Positions 47,603 through 55,572 of a DNA stretch of 64,000 nt are shown here, in pieces. The notes beneath the pieces are model-generated. The model worked only from the letters and a program-made list of their open reading frames with translations, ran no database searches and had not been told where the DNA came from. A program made the translations under genes and the position numbers. Position 1 is the stretch's first letter. The number at the start of each line of letters is the position of its first letter. This DNA comes from Flavobacterium sp. A45 (GTDB taxonomy: Bacteria; Bacteroidota; Bacteroidia; Flavobacteriales; Flavobacteriaceae): assembly GCF_002001005.1 (NCBI RefSeq), contig NZ_MUNX01000065.1, forward strand, positions 62,001 to 126,000. The letters are read 5' to 3'.

Positions 47603-49003
47603 TTAAAATTTGAAATATTCTTTTGCATTATTATAACTGATGTCCGAAACCATTTTGCCAATCCATTCCATATCATTTGGAAGTTCGCCTCTTTTGATTT
47701 CGTCACCAAGAAGATTACAAAGAACACGTCTGAAATATTCGTGTCTTGGAAATGACAAAAAGCTTCTGGAATCTGTCAACATACCGATAAAACAACTGAT
47801 TAATCCCATATTGGAGAGCGCATTCAGTTGTTTGGTCATTCCGTCTTTTTGATCCAAAAACCACCATCCTGATCCAAATTGAACTTTTCCCTTAACGCTT
47901 CCGTCATTAAAATTACCAATCATGGTAGCCATAACTTCATTGTCGGCAGGATTCAAATTGTAAATAATTGTTTTTGTTAATTTGTCTTTACTGTCTAAAG
48001 CATTTAGAAAACCAGACAATTTTTGTGCCTGCGGATAATCTCCAATAGAATCCCAACCAGTATCAGGGCCTAAAATTCGGTGCATACGGGCATTGTTATT
48101 TCTCAATGCTCCTAAGTGAAATTGCTGTACCCATCCGTATTCATGGTAGGTTTCGGATAAAAATAGCAAGATGGCACTTTGAAATTTCAATGCCTCTTCA
48201 GAAGTTATATTTTGATTGTCTCTTTTTCTTTTGAAAATGACATTTATCTGATTTTCGGTAAAGTTTTCAAAATATATTTGATCTAATCCATGATCGCAAA
48301 GTTTACAGCCATTTTTATCAAAATATTCAATCCTGTTTTTTAATGCTGAACATAAATCTGCAAAAGAGTTAATAGCAATTCCAGCCACTTGACCCAATGT
48401 ATCAATATAATCGTTGTAGCCGTCATTTGAAATTAGAATCGCTTTATCAGGTCTAAAAGCGGTACTTACTTTTGTAGTAAAGTCACTTACTGCTAATTTT
48501 TGATGGTATTCTAAGTTGTCAATTGGGTCTTCGGTAGTACATACAAATTCCGCATTTATTTTTGTAAGTAAGTTTCTTGTACTGTATTCAGCTGAATTTA
48601 TTTTTGCAGAAGCTTGTTCGTAAATTGATTCTGCTGATTTTTCGTTTAATAAATCATGAATATCAAAATAACGGGCTAATTCCAAATGCGTCCAATGATA
48701 TAATGGATTACGCATGGTATATGGAACTGTTTTCGCCCAATTCATAAATTTATCTTTATCAGAACCGTTGCCAGTGATAAATTCTTCATTTATCCCCAAT
48801 GTACGCATCGCACGCCATTTGTAATGATCTCCATTTATCCAAACTTTGGTAATGTTATCAAAAATAGTGTTCTCAGCAATATGTTGTGGCGATAAGTGAT
48901 TGTGATAATCAATAATAGGCTGATTTTTAGAGTAATTATGGTATAATTCTTCAGCGTATTTATTTTCTAATAAAAAATTATCATGTATGAATGTTGCGCT
49001 CAT
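47603..49003 (-). CDS. uxaC: Glucuronate/galacturonate isomerase
   Basis: 466-residue amidohydrolase-fold isomerase that turns D-galacturonate into D-tagaturonate and D-glucuronate into D-fructuronate. The metal-site motif DYHNHLSP is at residues 32-39; further blocks are WRAMRTLGINEEFITG, MRNPLYHWTHLELARYF, QFHLGALRNNN and GSGWWFLDQKDGM. Length is typical. It is 21 bases below kduD in the same transcript. Confidence 0.95.
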   Translation of the reverse strand: MSATFIHDNFLLENKYAEELYHNYSKNQPIIDYHNHLSPQHIAENTIFDNITKVWINGDHYKWRAMRTLGINEEFITGNGSDKDKFMNWAKTVPYTMRNPLYHWTHLELARYFDIHDLLNEKSAESIYEQASAKINSAEYSTRNLLTKINAEFVCTTEDPIDNLEYHQKLAVSDFTTKVSTAFRPDKAILISNDGYNDYIDTLGQVAGIAINSFADLCSALKNRIEYFDKNGCKLCDHGLDQIYFENFTENQINVIFKRKRDNQNITSEEALKFQSAILLFLSETYHEYGWVQQFHLGALRNNNARMHRILGPDTGWDSIGDYPQAQKLSGFLNALDSKDKLTKTIIYNLNPADNEVMATMIGNFNDGSVKGKVQFGSGWWFLDQKDGMTKQLNALSNMGLISCFIGMLTDSRSFLSFPRHEYFRRVLCNLLGDEIKRGELPNDMEWIGKMVSDISYNNAKEYFKF

Positions 49004-49024
49004 TATAATTTTATTAAAATATTA

Positions 49025-49819
49025 TTATTCGTTTGATGGTTTCCCGATAGTAGCCAATATACCACCATCAACATAGAGAATGTGGCCGTTTACAAAATCA
49101 CTTGCTTTAGAAGACAAGAAGATAGCTGCGCCTTGTAAATCCTCAGGATCACCCCAACGATTTGCTGGAGTTCTGCTAATAATGAAATCGTTAAATGGAT
49201 GACCGTCTACTCTAATAGGAGCCGTTTGGGTTGTAGCAAAGTATCCAGGCCCAATTCCATTTGTTTGGATATTAAATTTAGCCCATTCTGTTGCCATGCT
49301 TTTAGTCAGCATTTTTAAACCGCCTTTTGCAGAAGCATAAGCACTTACGGTATCTCTTCCTAATTCGCTCATCATGGAACAGATGTTGATGATTTTTCCT
49401 CCGCTTCCACGAGCAATCATACCTTTGGCAACTGCTTTTGACATGATAAAGGGACTAATTAAATCTACATTGATAACTTCGGCAAAATCCTTCACTTCCA
49501 TTTCAACGATAGGCGTTCTTTTGATAATTCCAGCGTTATTGATTAAAATATCGATTGGACCTACTTCAGCTTCTATTTTTTTTATATTTTCAATAACGGC
49601 AGCTTCGTCGGTTACATCAAATATATATCCGTAAGCGTCAATTCCTACTGATTTGTATTCAGCAACAGCATTATCTACAGTTTCTCGTGAAGAACGGTCG
49701 TTTATTACAATTTTTGCACCTGCATGACCAAGTCCTTTTGCCATTGCCATTCCAAGGCCATGAACTGCTCCAGTTACTAGTGCTGTTTTTCCAGTTAAAT
49801 CAAAAAGATTGATTGACAT
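49025..49819 (-). CDS. kduD: 2-Dehydro-3-deoxy-D-gluconate 5-dehydrogenase
   Basis: 264-residue short-chain dehydrogenase. KduD reduces 2,5-diketo-3-deoxygluconate, the KduI product, to 2-keto-3-deoxygluconate. NAD motif TGAVHGLGMAMAKGL is near residue 15, NNAGI near 92, the catalytic residues are in INICSMMSELG and SAYASAKGG, and the C-terminus has DFVNGHILYVDGG. The assignment over other gluconate dehydrogenases rests on the neighbouring kduI, 23 bases above. Confidence 0.92.
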   Translation of the reverse strand: MSINLFDLTGKTALVTGAVHGLGMAMAKGLGHAGAKIVINDRSSRETVDNAVAEYKSVGIDAYGYIFDVTDEAAVIENIKKIEAEVGPIDILINNAGIIKRTPIVEMEVKDFAEVINVDLISPFIMSKAVAKGMIARGSGGKIINICSMMSELGRDTVSAYASAKGGLKMLTKSMATEWAKFNIQTNGIGPGYFATTQTAPIRVDGHPFNDFIISRTPANRWGDPEDLQGAAIFLSSKASDFVNGHILYVDGGILATIGKPSNE

Positions 49820-49842
49820 ATTTTTTATTTAATTGTTAGTAG

Positions 49843-50679
49843 TTATCTTAAATCGGTTATTTTGCAAACATCCATATCTCCGTAATCCAAATTTTCACCA
49901 GCCATTCCCCATATAAAAGTATAATTGCTAGTTCCTGCACCTGAGTGGATAGACCAAGGCGGAGAAATAACTGCCTGATGATTGTTCATCCAAATATGTC
50001 TTGTTTCCTGAGGTTCTCCCATGAAGTGGCAAACAGCTTGATTTTCGGGAATATCGAGATAAAAATAAACTTCCATTCTGCGATCATGAACATGTGCTGG
50101 CATGGTGTTCCAAACACTTCCAGGTTTTAATTCGGTCATGCCCATTTGCAATTGGCAGGTAGTTACAATTCCGCCAATAATCATCTGATTCACCGTTCGG
50201 TGATTGGCTGTTTCCATTGTACCTAACTGCAGTTTGTTGGCTTCTGCCAAACTGACTTTTTTTGTCGGATAGTTCTTGTGCGCAGGAGCCGAATTCAGAT
50301 AATATTTAGCCGGATTTTTGACATCATCACTTTTGAATATTACTTCAACATTCCCACAGCCGATGTACAGTGCATCTTTAAATCCCAATTTATAAACAGT
50401 TCCTTCCACAACAACAGAGCCATCTCCTCCAACATTGATAATCCCCAATTCTCTTCGCTCCAAAAAGTAAGCAGATTTTAGAGGTTCAATGGTTTCAAGC
50501 GTTAGGGGAGTTATAGGCACTGCAGAACCGGCAATGTAACGGTCATAATGAGAGTAGGTAAAAGTAATTTCTCCTTCAGTCATTAAATTTTCAATCAAGA
50601 ATTCCTCTCTTAATTGTTTGGTGTCGTATTGCTTAACAGCCTTTGGACTTGAAGCGTATCTTGAGCTATAATTTGTCAT
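49843..50679 (-). CDS. kduI: 5-Keto-4-deoxyuronate isomerase
   Basis: 278-residue zinc cupin that isomerises 5-keto-4-deoxyuronate to 2,5-diketo-3-deoxygluconate. It starts with MTNYSSRYASSPKAVKQYDTKQLREEFL, as in the family, and carries the metal ligands in MPAHVHDRRMEVYFYLD near residue 195 and the His of PPWSIHSGAGTSNYTFIWGMAGEN. It is the first gene of the uronate operon, with an operator 14 bases before its ATG. Confidence 0.96.
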   Translation of the reverse strand: MTNYSSRYASSPKAVKQYDTKQLREEFLIENLMTEGEITFTYSHYDRYIAGSAVPITPLTLETIEPLKSAYFLERRELGIINVGGDGSVVVEGTVYKLGFKDALYIGCGNVEVIFKSDDVKNPAKYYLNSAPAHKNYPTKKVSLAEANKLQLGTMETANHRTVNQMIIGGIVTTCQLQMGMTELKPGSVWNTMPAHVHDRRMEVYFYLDIPENQAVCHFMGEPQETRHIWMNNHQAVISPPWSIHSGAGTSNYTFIWGMAGENLDYGDMDVCKITDLR

Positions 50680-50693
50680 GGTGAAAAATTTAA

Positions 50694-50707
50694 TGTAATC
50701 GATTACA
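50694..50707. promoter_or_regulatory. LacI-type operator at kduI promoter
   Basis: Perfect TGTAATCGATTACA placed directly after the -7 box and 14 bases before the kduI ATG. A bound repressor would block the start point of the uronate operon. Confidence 0.85.
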
Positions 50708-50737
50708 CAAAAGTAATTTTAAATTTTTAATAAACAA
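50708..50737 (-). promoter_or_regulatory. Promoter of the kduI-led uronate operon
   Basis: On the minus strand, TTG (50735-50737), a 19-base spacer and TACTTTTG (50708-50715), adjoining the operator. Confidence 0.75.
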
Positions 50738-50839
50738 TGTTTTATGCTGTTTTTTTAACTTGTTGAGTTTTTTATTGTTGTAAATGAATTACAGCAACCT
50801 TTAAAGATATTAGGTTTGAGCTACAATTTCTATTTTGGT

Positions 50840-52285
50840 TTACAAATCAGTAATTGGAGTGTATTTCGGTACTAATATTTTCATTACTGTCCATCCAATT
50901 AAATAGCAAACTGAGCAAATAGAAAAAATGATAAAATATCCAGCCTCAATACCATTAAAACCCATAAATGACATGTTGGTTTCTTTGCTATAATCAAATA
51001 ACAGCCCGGAACTTTTGTTTATCACTGTTGAACCAATGCCTCCGGCTAATCCACCAATACCAACAATGGTAGCAATTGCTTTTTTAGGAAACATATCACC
51101 CACAGTTGTAAAAATATTTGCCGACCACGACTGATGAGCTGCCAATGCAATACCAATTATAATGATTGGTAACCAATAACTATAGTGTCCTAAAGGCTGA
51201 GCAAGCAATGCCAGTAATGGAAAAAATGCAAAAATAAGCATCGACTTCATTCGGCCTTCGTATGGATTCATTCCTTTTTTATCAACAAAATAAGTTGGTA
51301 ACCATCCTCCAAAAATTGAAAGTAACGTAATTAAATATAAGATAAATAAAGGGAAAGCAGCTTGAGTAGAATCCATTCCATAGACAGAACTCAAATAAGC
51401 CGGTGTCCAAAACAAAAAGAACCACCATACACCATCTGTCATAAATTTGCCAAAAATGAAAGCCCAGGTTTGTTTGTGTTTAAAACATGCTGCAAAAGAA
51501 ACCTTCTCAGCTGTTTCAGGAACATAACCAACCAATTTACTATCGGCAATTATATCTTGTTGAATGTATTCTAATTCTGCAGCACTAACTTTTGGATTTC
51601 TTTCGGGTTTATCGTACATATAAACCCAAAATCCCATCCAAATAAAACCTAAGGCACCTATGATAATAAATGACATTTCCCAACCATAGGCTTTTGCAAT
51701 AAAAGGAATTGTTATTGGAGCTGCTAATGCTCCAATTGTTGCACCCGCATTGAAGATACTTGTAGAGAAAGCACGGTCTTTTTTAGGGAAATATTCAGCA
51801 GTAGTTTTAATTGCTGCAGGAAAATTTCCAGCTTCACCCAGCGCTAAAATGAATCGAGCAAAGATGAATAAAGTAACACTTACGTTAATGACCATTCCAG
51901 TATCACCTATAGTACTGATTATTTCTTTTGCGCCTTCAAAACCAACAAACCAATTTCCAGTTATATATCCTGCAGTTGCAATGCCGCAAAATGCATGCAA
52001 ACAAGCACCAATCGACCATATTCCAATTGCCCAAAGAAATCCTTTTTTAGTATCTAACCAATCCACGAATCTACCTGCAAAAAATAAAGAAACTGCATAA
52101 AAAGTTGAAAATAAAGCGGTAATATTTCCATAATCATTATTGGTCCAGTGAAATTCAGGCGCAATGAAATCGCTCCATGTCAACGAAAGAACTTGACGAT
52201 CTAGGTAATTAATTGTTGTTGCGAAGAATAATAGAGAACATATCGTCCAACGGTAGTTTCCAGTCTTTTTATTTGTTTCACTCAT
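50840..52285 (-). CDS. exuT: MFS hexuronate transporter
   Basis: 481-residue inner-membrane carrier from ATG 52285; a longer frame would need TTG. About 12 membrane segments are visible, with the early NYLDRQVLSLTWSDF typical of the anion-cation symporter group that includes hexuronate transporters, and EAGNFPAAIKTTAEYFPKKDRAFSTSIFNAGATIGA after segment 4. It imports galacturonate or glucuronate, inferred from the locus. It has its own operator and lies upstream of kduI, separated by 160 bases containing another promoter. Confidence 0.88.
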   Translation of the reverse strand: MSETNKKTGNYRWTICSLLFFATTINYLDRQVLSLTWSDFIAPEFHWTNNDYGNITALFSTFYAVSLFFAGRFVDWLDTKKGFLWAIGIWSIGACLHAFCGIATAGYITGNWFVGFEGAKEIISTIGDTGMVINVSVTLFIFARFILALGEAGNFPAAIKTTAEYFPKKDRAFSTSIFNAGATIGALAAPITIPFIAKAYGWEMSFIIIGALGFIWMGFWVYMYDKPERNPKVSAAELEYIQQDIIADSKLVGYVPETAEKVSFAACFKHKQTWAFIFGKFMTDGVWWFFLFWTPAYLSSVYGMDSTQAAFPLFILYLITLLSIFGGWLPTYFVDKKGMNPYEGRMKSMLIFAFFPLLALLAQPLGHYSYWLPIIIIGIALAAHQSWSANIFTTVGDMFPKKAIATIVGIGGLAGGIGSTVINKSSGLLFDYSKETNMSFMGFNGIEAGYFIIFSICSVCYLIGWTVMKILVPKYTPITDL

Positions 52286-52326
52286 TGTTGAGATAATTGG
52301 TTGGTTAGTTATCAATATTTTATTTA

Positions 52327-52340
52327 TGTAATCGATTACA
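52327..52340. promoter_or_regulatory. LacI-type operator at exuT promoter
   Basis: Perfect TGTAATCGATTACA directly after the -7 box, 41 bases before the exuT ATG. Confidence 0.85.
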
Positions 52341-52370
52341 CAAAAATAGTTTTTATTTTTATATATACAA
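52341..52370 (-). promoter_or_regulatory. Promoter of exuT
   Basis: On the minus strand, TTG (52368-52370), a 19-base spacer and TATTTTTG (52341-52348), the same layout as the GH28 and kduI promoters. Confidence 0.75.
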
Positions 52371-52569
52371 TTTTTTAACTAGTTTTTTTTTGATGTAATA
52401 AATAATGATGCTATTTTTTATTGTAACGGTATATTTTGGTTTTAATTAGGTATTCTACGACAGAATAGGTTTTGCAATATGTTGCATTTGATATTAAGTT
52501 TTTTTTCCATAAGTATCAGTGTTTTTTTAATAAGAATCTCAGAATCAGTAATTTTTATGAAATGAGAAA

Positions 52570-52623
52570 GGCCATGAAATAATTAAGATTTTATAAGTAT
52601 TGAATCTTAACTACTTCATGGCC
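52570..52623. repeat. Near-perfect 21-bp inverted repeat, possible bidirectional terminator or small RNA
   Basis: Arms 52570-52590 and 52603-52623 match at 19 of 21 positions, with a 12-base loop. The arms start and end with GGCCATGAA/TTCATGGCC. It lies 80 bases beyond the exonuclease stop. Neither strand has a good T run, so a plain terminator is uncertain. Confidence 0.65.
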
Positions 52624-52702
52624 AAAATGAGGATTGCTATATTAGTTATCTCTCGGAATTTAGTATAACTTATCGATAAAATGATATTTATTGGGCTGAG
52701 TT

Positions 52703-53371
52703 TTACCTAAACAAATCTCTTAAAGTAAATTCTGTTTTCCCTTTTAGATCTTTTAATTTTTTTACAATTTTAAGGAAAGCAATAGCTGTTATATAAGCGT
52801 CTCCCATTGCGGTATGGCGGTCTTTTTTTGAAATGTCAAATTTATCGGCGAGGTCATCCAAAGCGTATTTTTCCTTTCGTTCCAAGAGATTGGACATTAT
52901 GAGCGTTTTTTTATAAAGATATGCAGTATCCAATGTTTTGTTGGTTAACAGTGGAAGTCCATTTCGCTCCAATGCCCGATTAATCATTGTGACATCAAAA
53001 ATAGTGTGATGAGCAATGATAATGGAATCTCCCAAGAAAGTCAAAAATTGCTGTAATACTTCTGCCTCACTAGGTTTTTTTATGACCAAATCTCTTAGAA
53101 TACCATGAATTTGAACACTATTTTTGTCATAATGTTCTTGTTGTATGTACATTTCAAAACTTTCAGAAATGGCAATAACACCATTTTTCAAAGTAATCGC
53201 ACCTATGCAAAGCATTCGGTCATTGTCATAATCAAAACCAGTAGTTTCAGTGTCTAGGACTACAAAACGGGTGCTTTCTACGCTGTTAAGAAGAACTTCA
53301 TCAATTGGTTTTTTAGTTATTTTTAAAAAATCAAATAGTATGGCTTTCCATTTTTCAAAAAAGTTCATCAT
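52703..53371 (-). CDS. DnaQ-like 3'-5' exonuclease
   Basis: 222-residue DEDD exonuclease of the DNA polymerase III epsilon type. ExoI VVLDTETTGFD is near residue 33, ExoII IIAHHTIFDVTMINRAL near 115, and ExoIII HTAMGDAYITA near 180, giving the DEDDh residues. The N-terminal 28 residues are a short helical extension. Its ATG overlaps the stop of the preceding gene by one base (TAATG), so translation is coupled to the CBS/DUF294 protein. It is probably a repair or RNA/DNA-processing exonuclease, not the replicative proofreader. Confidence 0.88.
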   Translation of the reverse strand: MMNFFEKWKAILFDFLKITKKPIDEVLLNSVESTRFVVLDTETTGFDYDNDRMLCIGAITLKNGVIAISESFEMYIQQEHYDKNSVQIHGILRDLVIKKPSEAEVLQQFLTFLGDSIIIAHHTIFDVTMINRALERNGLPLLTNKTLDTAYLYKKTLIMSNLLERKEKYALDDLADKFDISKKDRHTAMGDAYITAIAFLKIVKKLKDLKGKTEFTLRDLFR

Positions 53372-55290
53372 TACAATATATTTGAGGGATTAAATCGTAT
53401 GGAAATAATTTCTTGTATTTCTTTAATAGTTTTGAAGGTACTCTTAAGTTTTATTTTCTCAAGTTTTGTGAGGTCACCAAGAGCAATATATTGACCGGAA
53501 TCATTATGTAAAAGTCCTTGTTTCGTTCTGAATTTCAAAAGTACTCTGTAGGAATAGGAACAAGCCAAGTACAATTCTTTATTGTGTGGTTCTAATTCGG
53601 CTAATTTTTCAAAACGTTCAGGAGTATTACTGATTGATTTTACAGCATGTGATAGAATTAATACTCGTGCGGCATCACTCAAAGGCATTAGTGCCCTTCT
53701 TTTGATATCAAATGTATCTTTATTTGCTCCATCTTGTTCCAATAAAAAATCTCTAAAAAAACCAGTTGGGGAAGGGCTTTGCAAAGCTCCGCTTACTAAG
53801 TGAAGGTAAAATACAGGATTTGCCTTGATGTCTTCTAAAATAAAATCGGAGAGCTTGTTTACAAGTTCGCTGTCACCGTAAGAGAGGCTGTAATCAAAAA
53901 ATATAAAAGACAGGAGAACTTCATCTTTTCCAGTATTTGTGATCCAATGGTGTACTAGTTTTTTCCATTCTTCCAAACTTAGACACCATTTTGGATTGGA
54001 TGCCATCATTTCGGCAGGACAATATTCATAGCCAATTTCAAATAATCCTTTGTTGACATGTGATGCCAATTCCAAGAAGTATTTTTTAGTCTTTTCTTTT
54101 AATTCGTCGGCTACATCTTCATAAACCAATGCATTGTCTTGATCGGTTTGCAGTAACTGTTCGCTTCGCCCTTGACTTCCCATGGCCAACCAACCAAATT
54201 TTGCCGGTGGCGGTGTACTCATTTTTTTTAGTGCAATGGCTATAACCTGCTGAATACAGACATCATTTAATTCGGTAATGATTTTTGATGTCAGTGTTAT
54301 AGGAATGTTTTGATCCAGATAGCCTTGCAGTAACTGCATGATACTGGCTCGTATCGGTTTTATTTCCTTGTATTTTTTGGCTCTTTTTACTGCTTTTATC
54401 AATACTGCTGGATTATTTCCTAACGATACCATCACGTCATGTTTAGAGAGAATTCCAACAGCTTTGGTATTTGGCGTACCGTCTTTAGTTAAACATATAT
54501 GGCTGATGTTACTTTTCATCATCGCCATTTGCGCTTGTGTTGTGGTCAACTTTTTAGGATAGGTAATAACCGGGCTGGTCATGATTGTGGATGCAGCAGA
54601 TGTAATGGGATACTCACCGGTAACAATTTTATTTCGTAAATCCTTATCTGTAATAATACCAATAGGAAGCTTATCTTCAACTACAAGTACCGCGCCCACA
54701 TTTTTTTTGGTCATTATTTGGGCAATCTCTTTGGCTGTGGTTATTGACGAACAGGTTATTATTTTTTTTGAATATTTTACAGGCTGGATATCCAGTATTT
54801 TGGGATTAGTATCCAATAGATCTCCTGCTAAGGTTTCTCCATAGAGTTTTCCTCTATAGCTTTCGGAATAAGGATTATGTGTGTTAGAAGCGAAACTTTG
54901 AATTAAAAAATCCCCAACATTTTTATTGACTAAAGCATAGGGTCTGAAAATGTCTATAGGAATTGCATAGAGGATCGTTTCTTCATAAGCTCTGGCTTCC
55001 ATTTGGTAATTTTCGTTTGCAATAAGAGGCCTTAGTCCAAAAATATCTCCTTCGTCGCACATATCGATAGTGTCGTTTTTTATTCCTTTTCTAAGTGCAA
55101 CAGCGCCTTTATGAACGACATAAAAGGAGTCGTGGGTTTCGTCGTTTTCGGCAAAAATTACGCTGTCTTTTTCTTTATAAATAATCGAAATCTGTTCCGA
55201 AAGCACTTCAATATCATTCTGATTTAAAAAAGTGAAAGGAGGGAAGTTCTTTAGGAAATCGGCAACTCTATGCGAAATAGTATTTTTCAT
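53371..55290 (-). CDS. Cyclic-nucleotide-binding, CBS and DUF294 nucleotidyltransferase-like protein
   Basis: 639 residues. An N-terminal cNMP-binding domain (about 15-130) is followed by a CBS pair (about 168-295, with GAVLVVEDKLPIGIITDKDLRNK and GILSKHDVMV). Next is a DUF294 GlnD-like nucleotidyltransferase domain (about 330-480, with GWLAMGSQGRSEQLLQTDQDNALVYED), then a helical C-terminal domain to about 630. The GSxxRxE..DxD pattern implies an active nucleotidyltransferase. It may sense cyclic nucleotides and adenylates and modify a protein, but the target is unknown. Translation is coupled to the exonuclease downstream. Confidence 0.88.
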   Translation of the reverse strand: MKNTISHRVADFLKNFPPFTFLNQNDIEVLSEQISIIYKEKDSVIFAENDETHDSFYVVHKGAVALRKGIKNDTIDMCDEGDIFGLRPLIANENYQMEARAYEETILYAIPIDIFRPYALVNKNVGDFLIQSFASNTHNPYSESYRGKLYGETLAGDLLDTNPKILDIQPVKYSKKIITCSSITTAKEIAQIMTKKNVGAVLVVEDKLPIGIITDKDLRNKIVTGEYPITSAASTIMTSPVITYPKKLTTTQAQMAMMKSNISHICLTKDGTPNTKAVGILSKHDVMVSLGNNPAVLIKAVKRAKKYKEIKPIRASIMQLLQGYLDQNIPITLTSKIITELNDVCIQQVIAIALKKMSTPPPAKFGWLAMGSQGRSEQLLQTDQDNALVYEDVADELKEKTKKYFLELASHVNKGLFEIGYEYCPAEMMASNPKWCLSLEEWKKLVHHWITNTGKDEVLLSFIFFDYSLSYGDSELVNKLSDFILEDIKANPVFYLHLVSGALQSPSPTGFFRDFLLEQDGANKDTFDIKRRALMPLSDAARVLILSHAVKSISNTPERFEKLAELEPHNKELYLACSYSYRVLLKFRTKQGLLHNDSGQYIALGDLTKLEKIKLKSTFKTIKEIQEIISIRFNPSNIL

Positions 55291-55330
55291 CGGATGAGAA
55301 TAATGTTTTTAACTAAAATATATTGTAAAA

Positions 55331-55364
55331 AAAAACACAGTTACTTTTCTGTAACTGTGTTTTT
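55331..55364 (-). terminator. Terminator overlapping the NrtS-like stop codon
   Basis: A perfect 14-bp stem (55331-55344 with 55351-55364), a 6-base loop and, on the minus strand, a T run. The stem includes the stop codon and the last codons of the NrtS-like gene. Confidence 0.88.
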
Positions 55365-55571
55365 AGCTTTTGTTTTTTCGAATGATTTTGATGCTAATGT
55401 TGATGAATATAAAGAAACACAAAACGGTGTTATGTATGTCAATACAATTCTTAAAATATTTTTAGACGTAAAATTACTTTCCAAAATCACATCATAACTG
55501 TTAATCGTGTTTAAAATAGTCCCAACTACAACACTTATAATCAAGGCATTTTTTATGTTTTTAGAAAGCAT
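55341..55571 (-). CDS. Small membrane protein, NrtS-like
   Basis: 76 residues with two membrane segments (about 8-28 and 40-60). The sequence KNALIISVVVGTILNTINSYD and ILRIVLTYITPFCVSLYS resembles the small NrtS nitrate/nitrite transporter family; this is a family-pattern match only. It starts two bases after the TerC stop and is read in the same transcript, with the operon terminator folded into its 3' end. Confidence 0.65.
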   Translation of the reverse strand: MLSKNIKNALIISVVVGTILNTINSYDVILESNFTSKNILRIVLTYITPFCVSLYSSTLASKSFEKTKAKNTVTEK

Positions 55572-55572
55572 A

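Larger units (their letters stand above)
52286..52702. other. Intergenic region between exuT and exonuclease gene
   Basis: About 417 AT-rich bases. It holds the leader motif ATAACTAACCAA (minus strand, 52301-52312), the operator and promoter (52327-52370) and a long hairpin at 52570-52623. No gene was recognised in 52371-52569. Confidence 0.5.
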
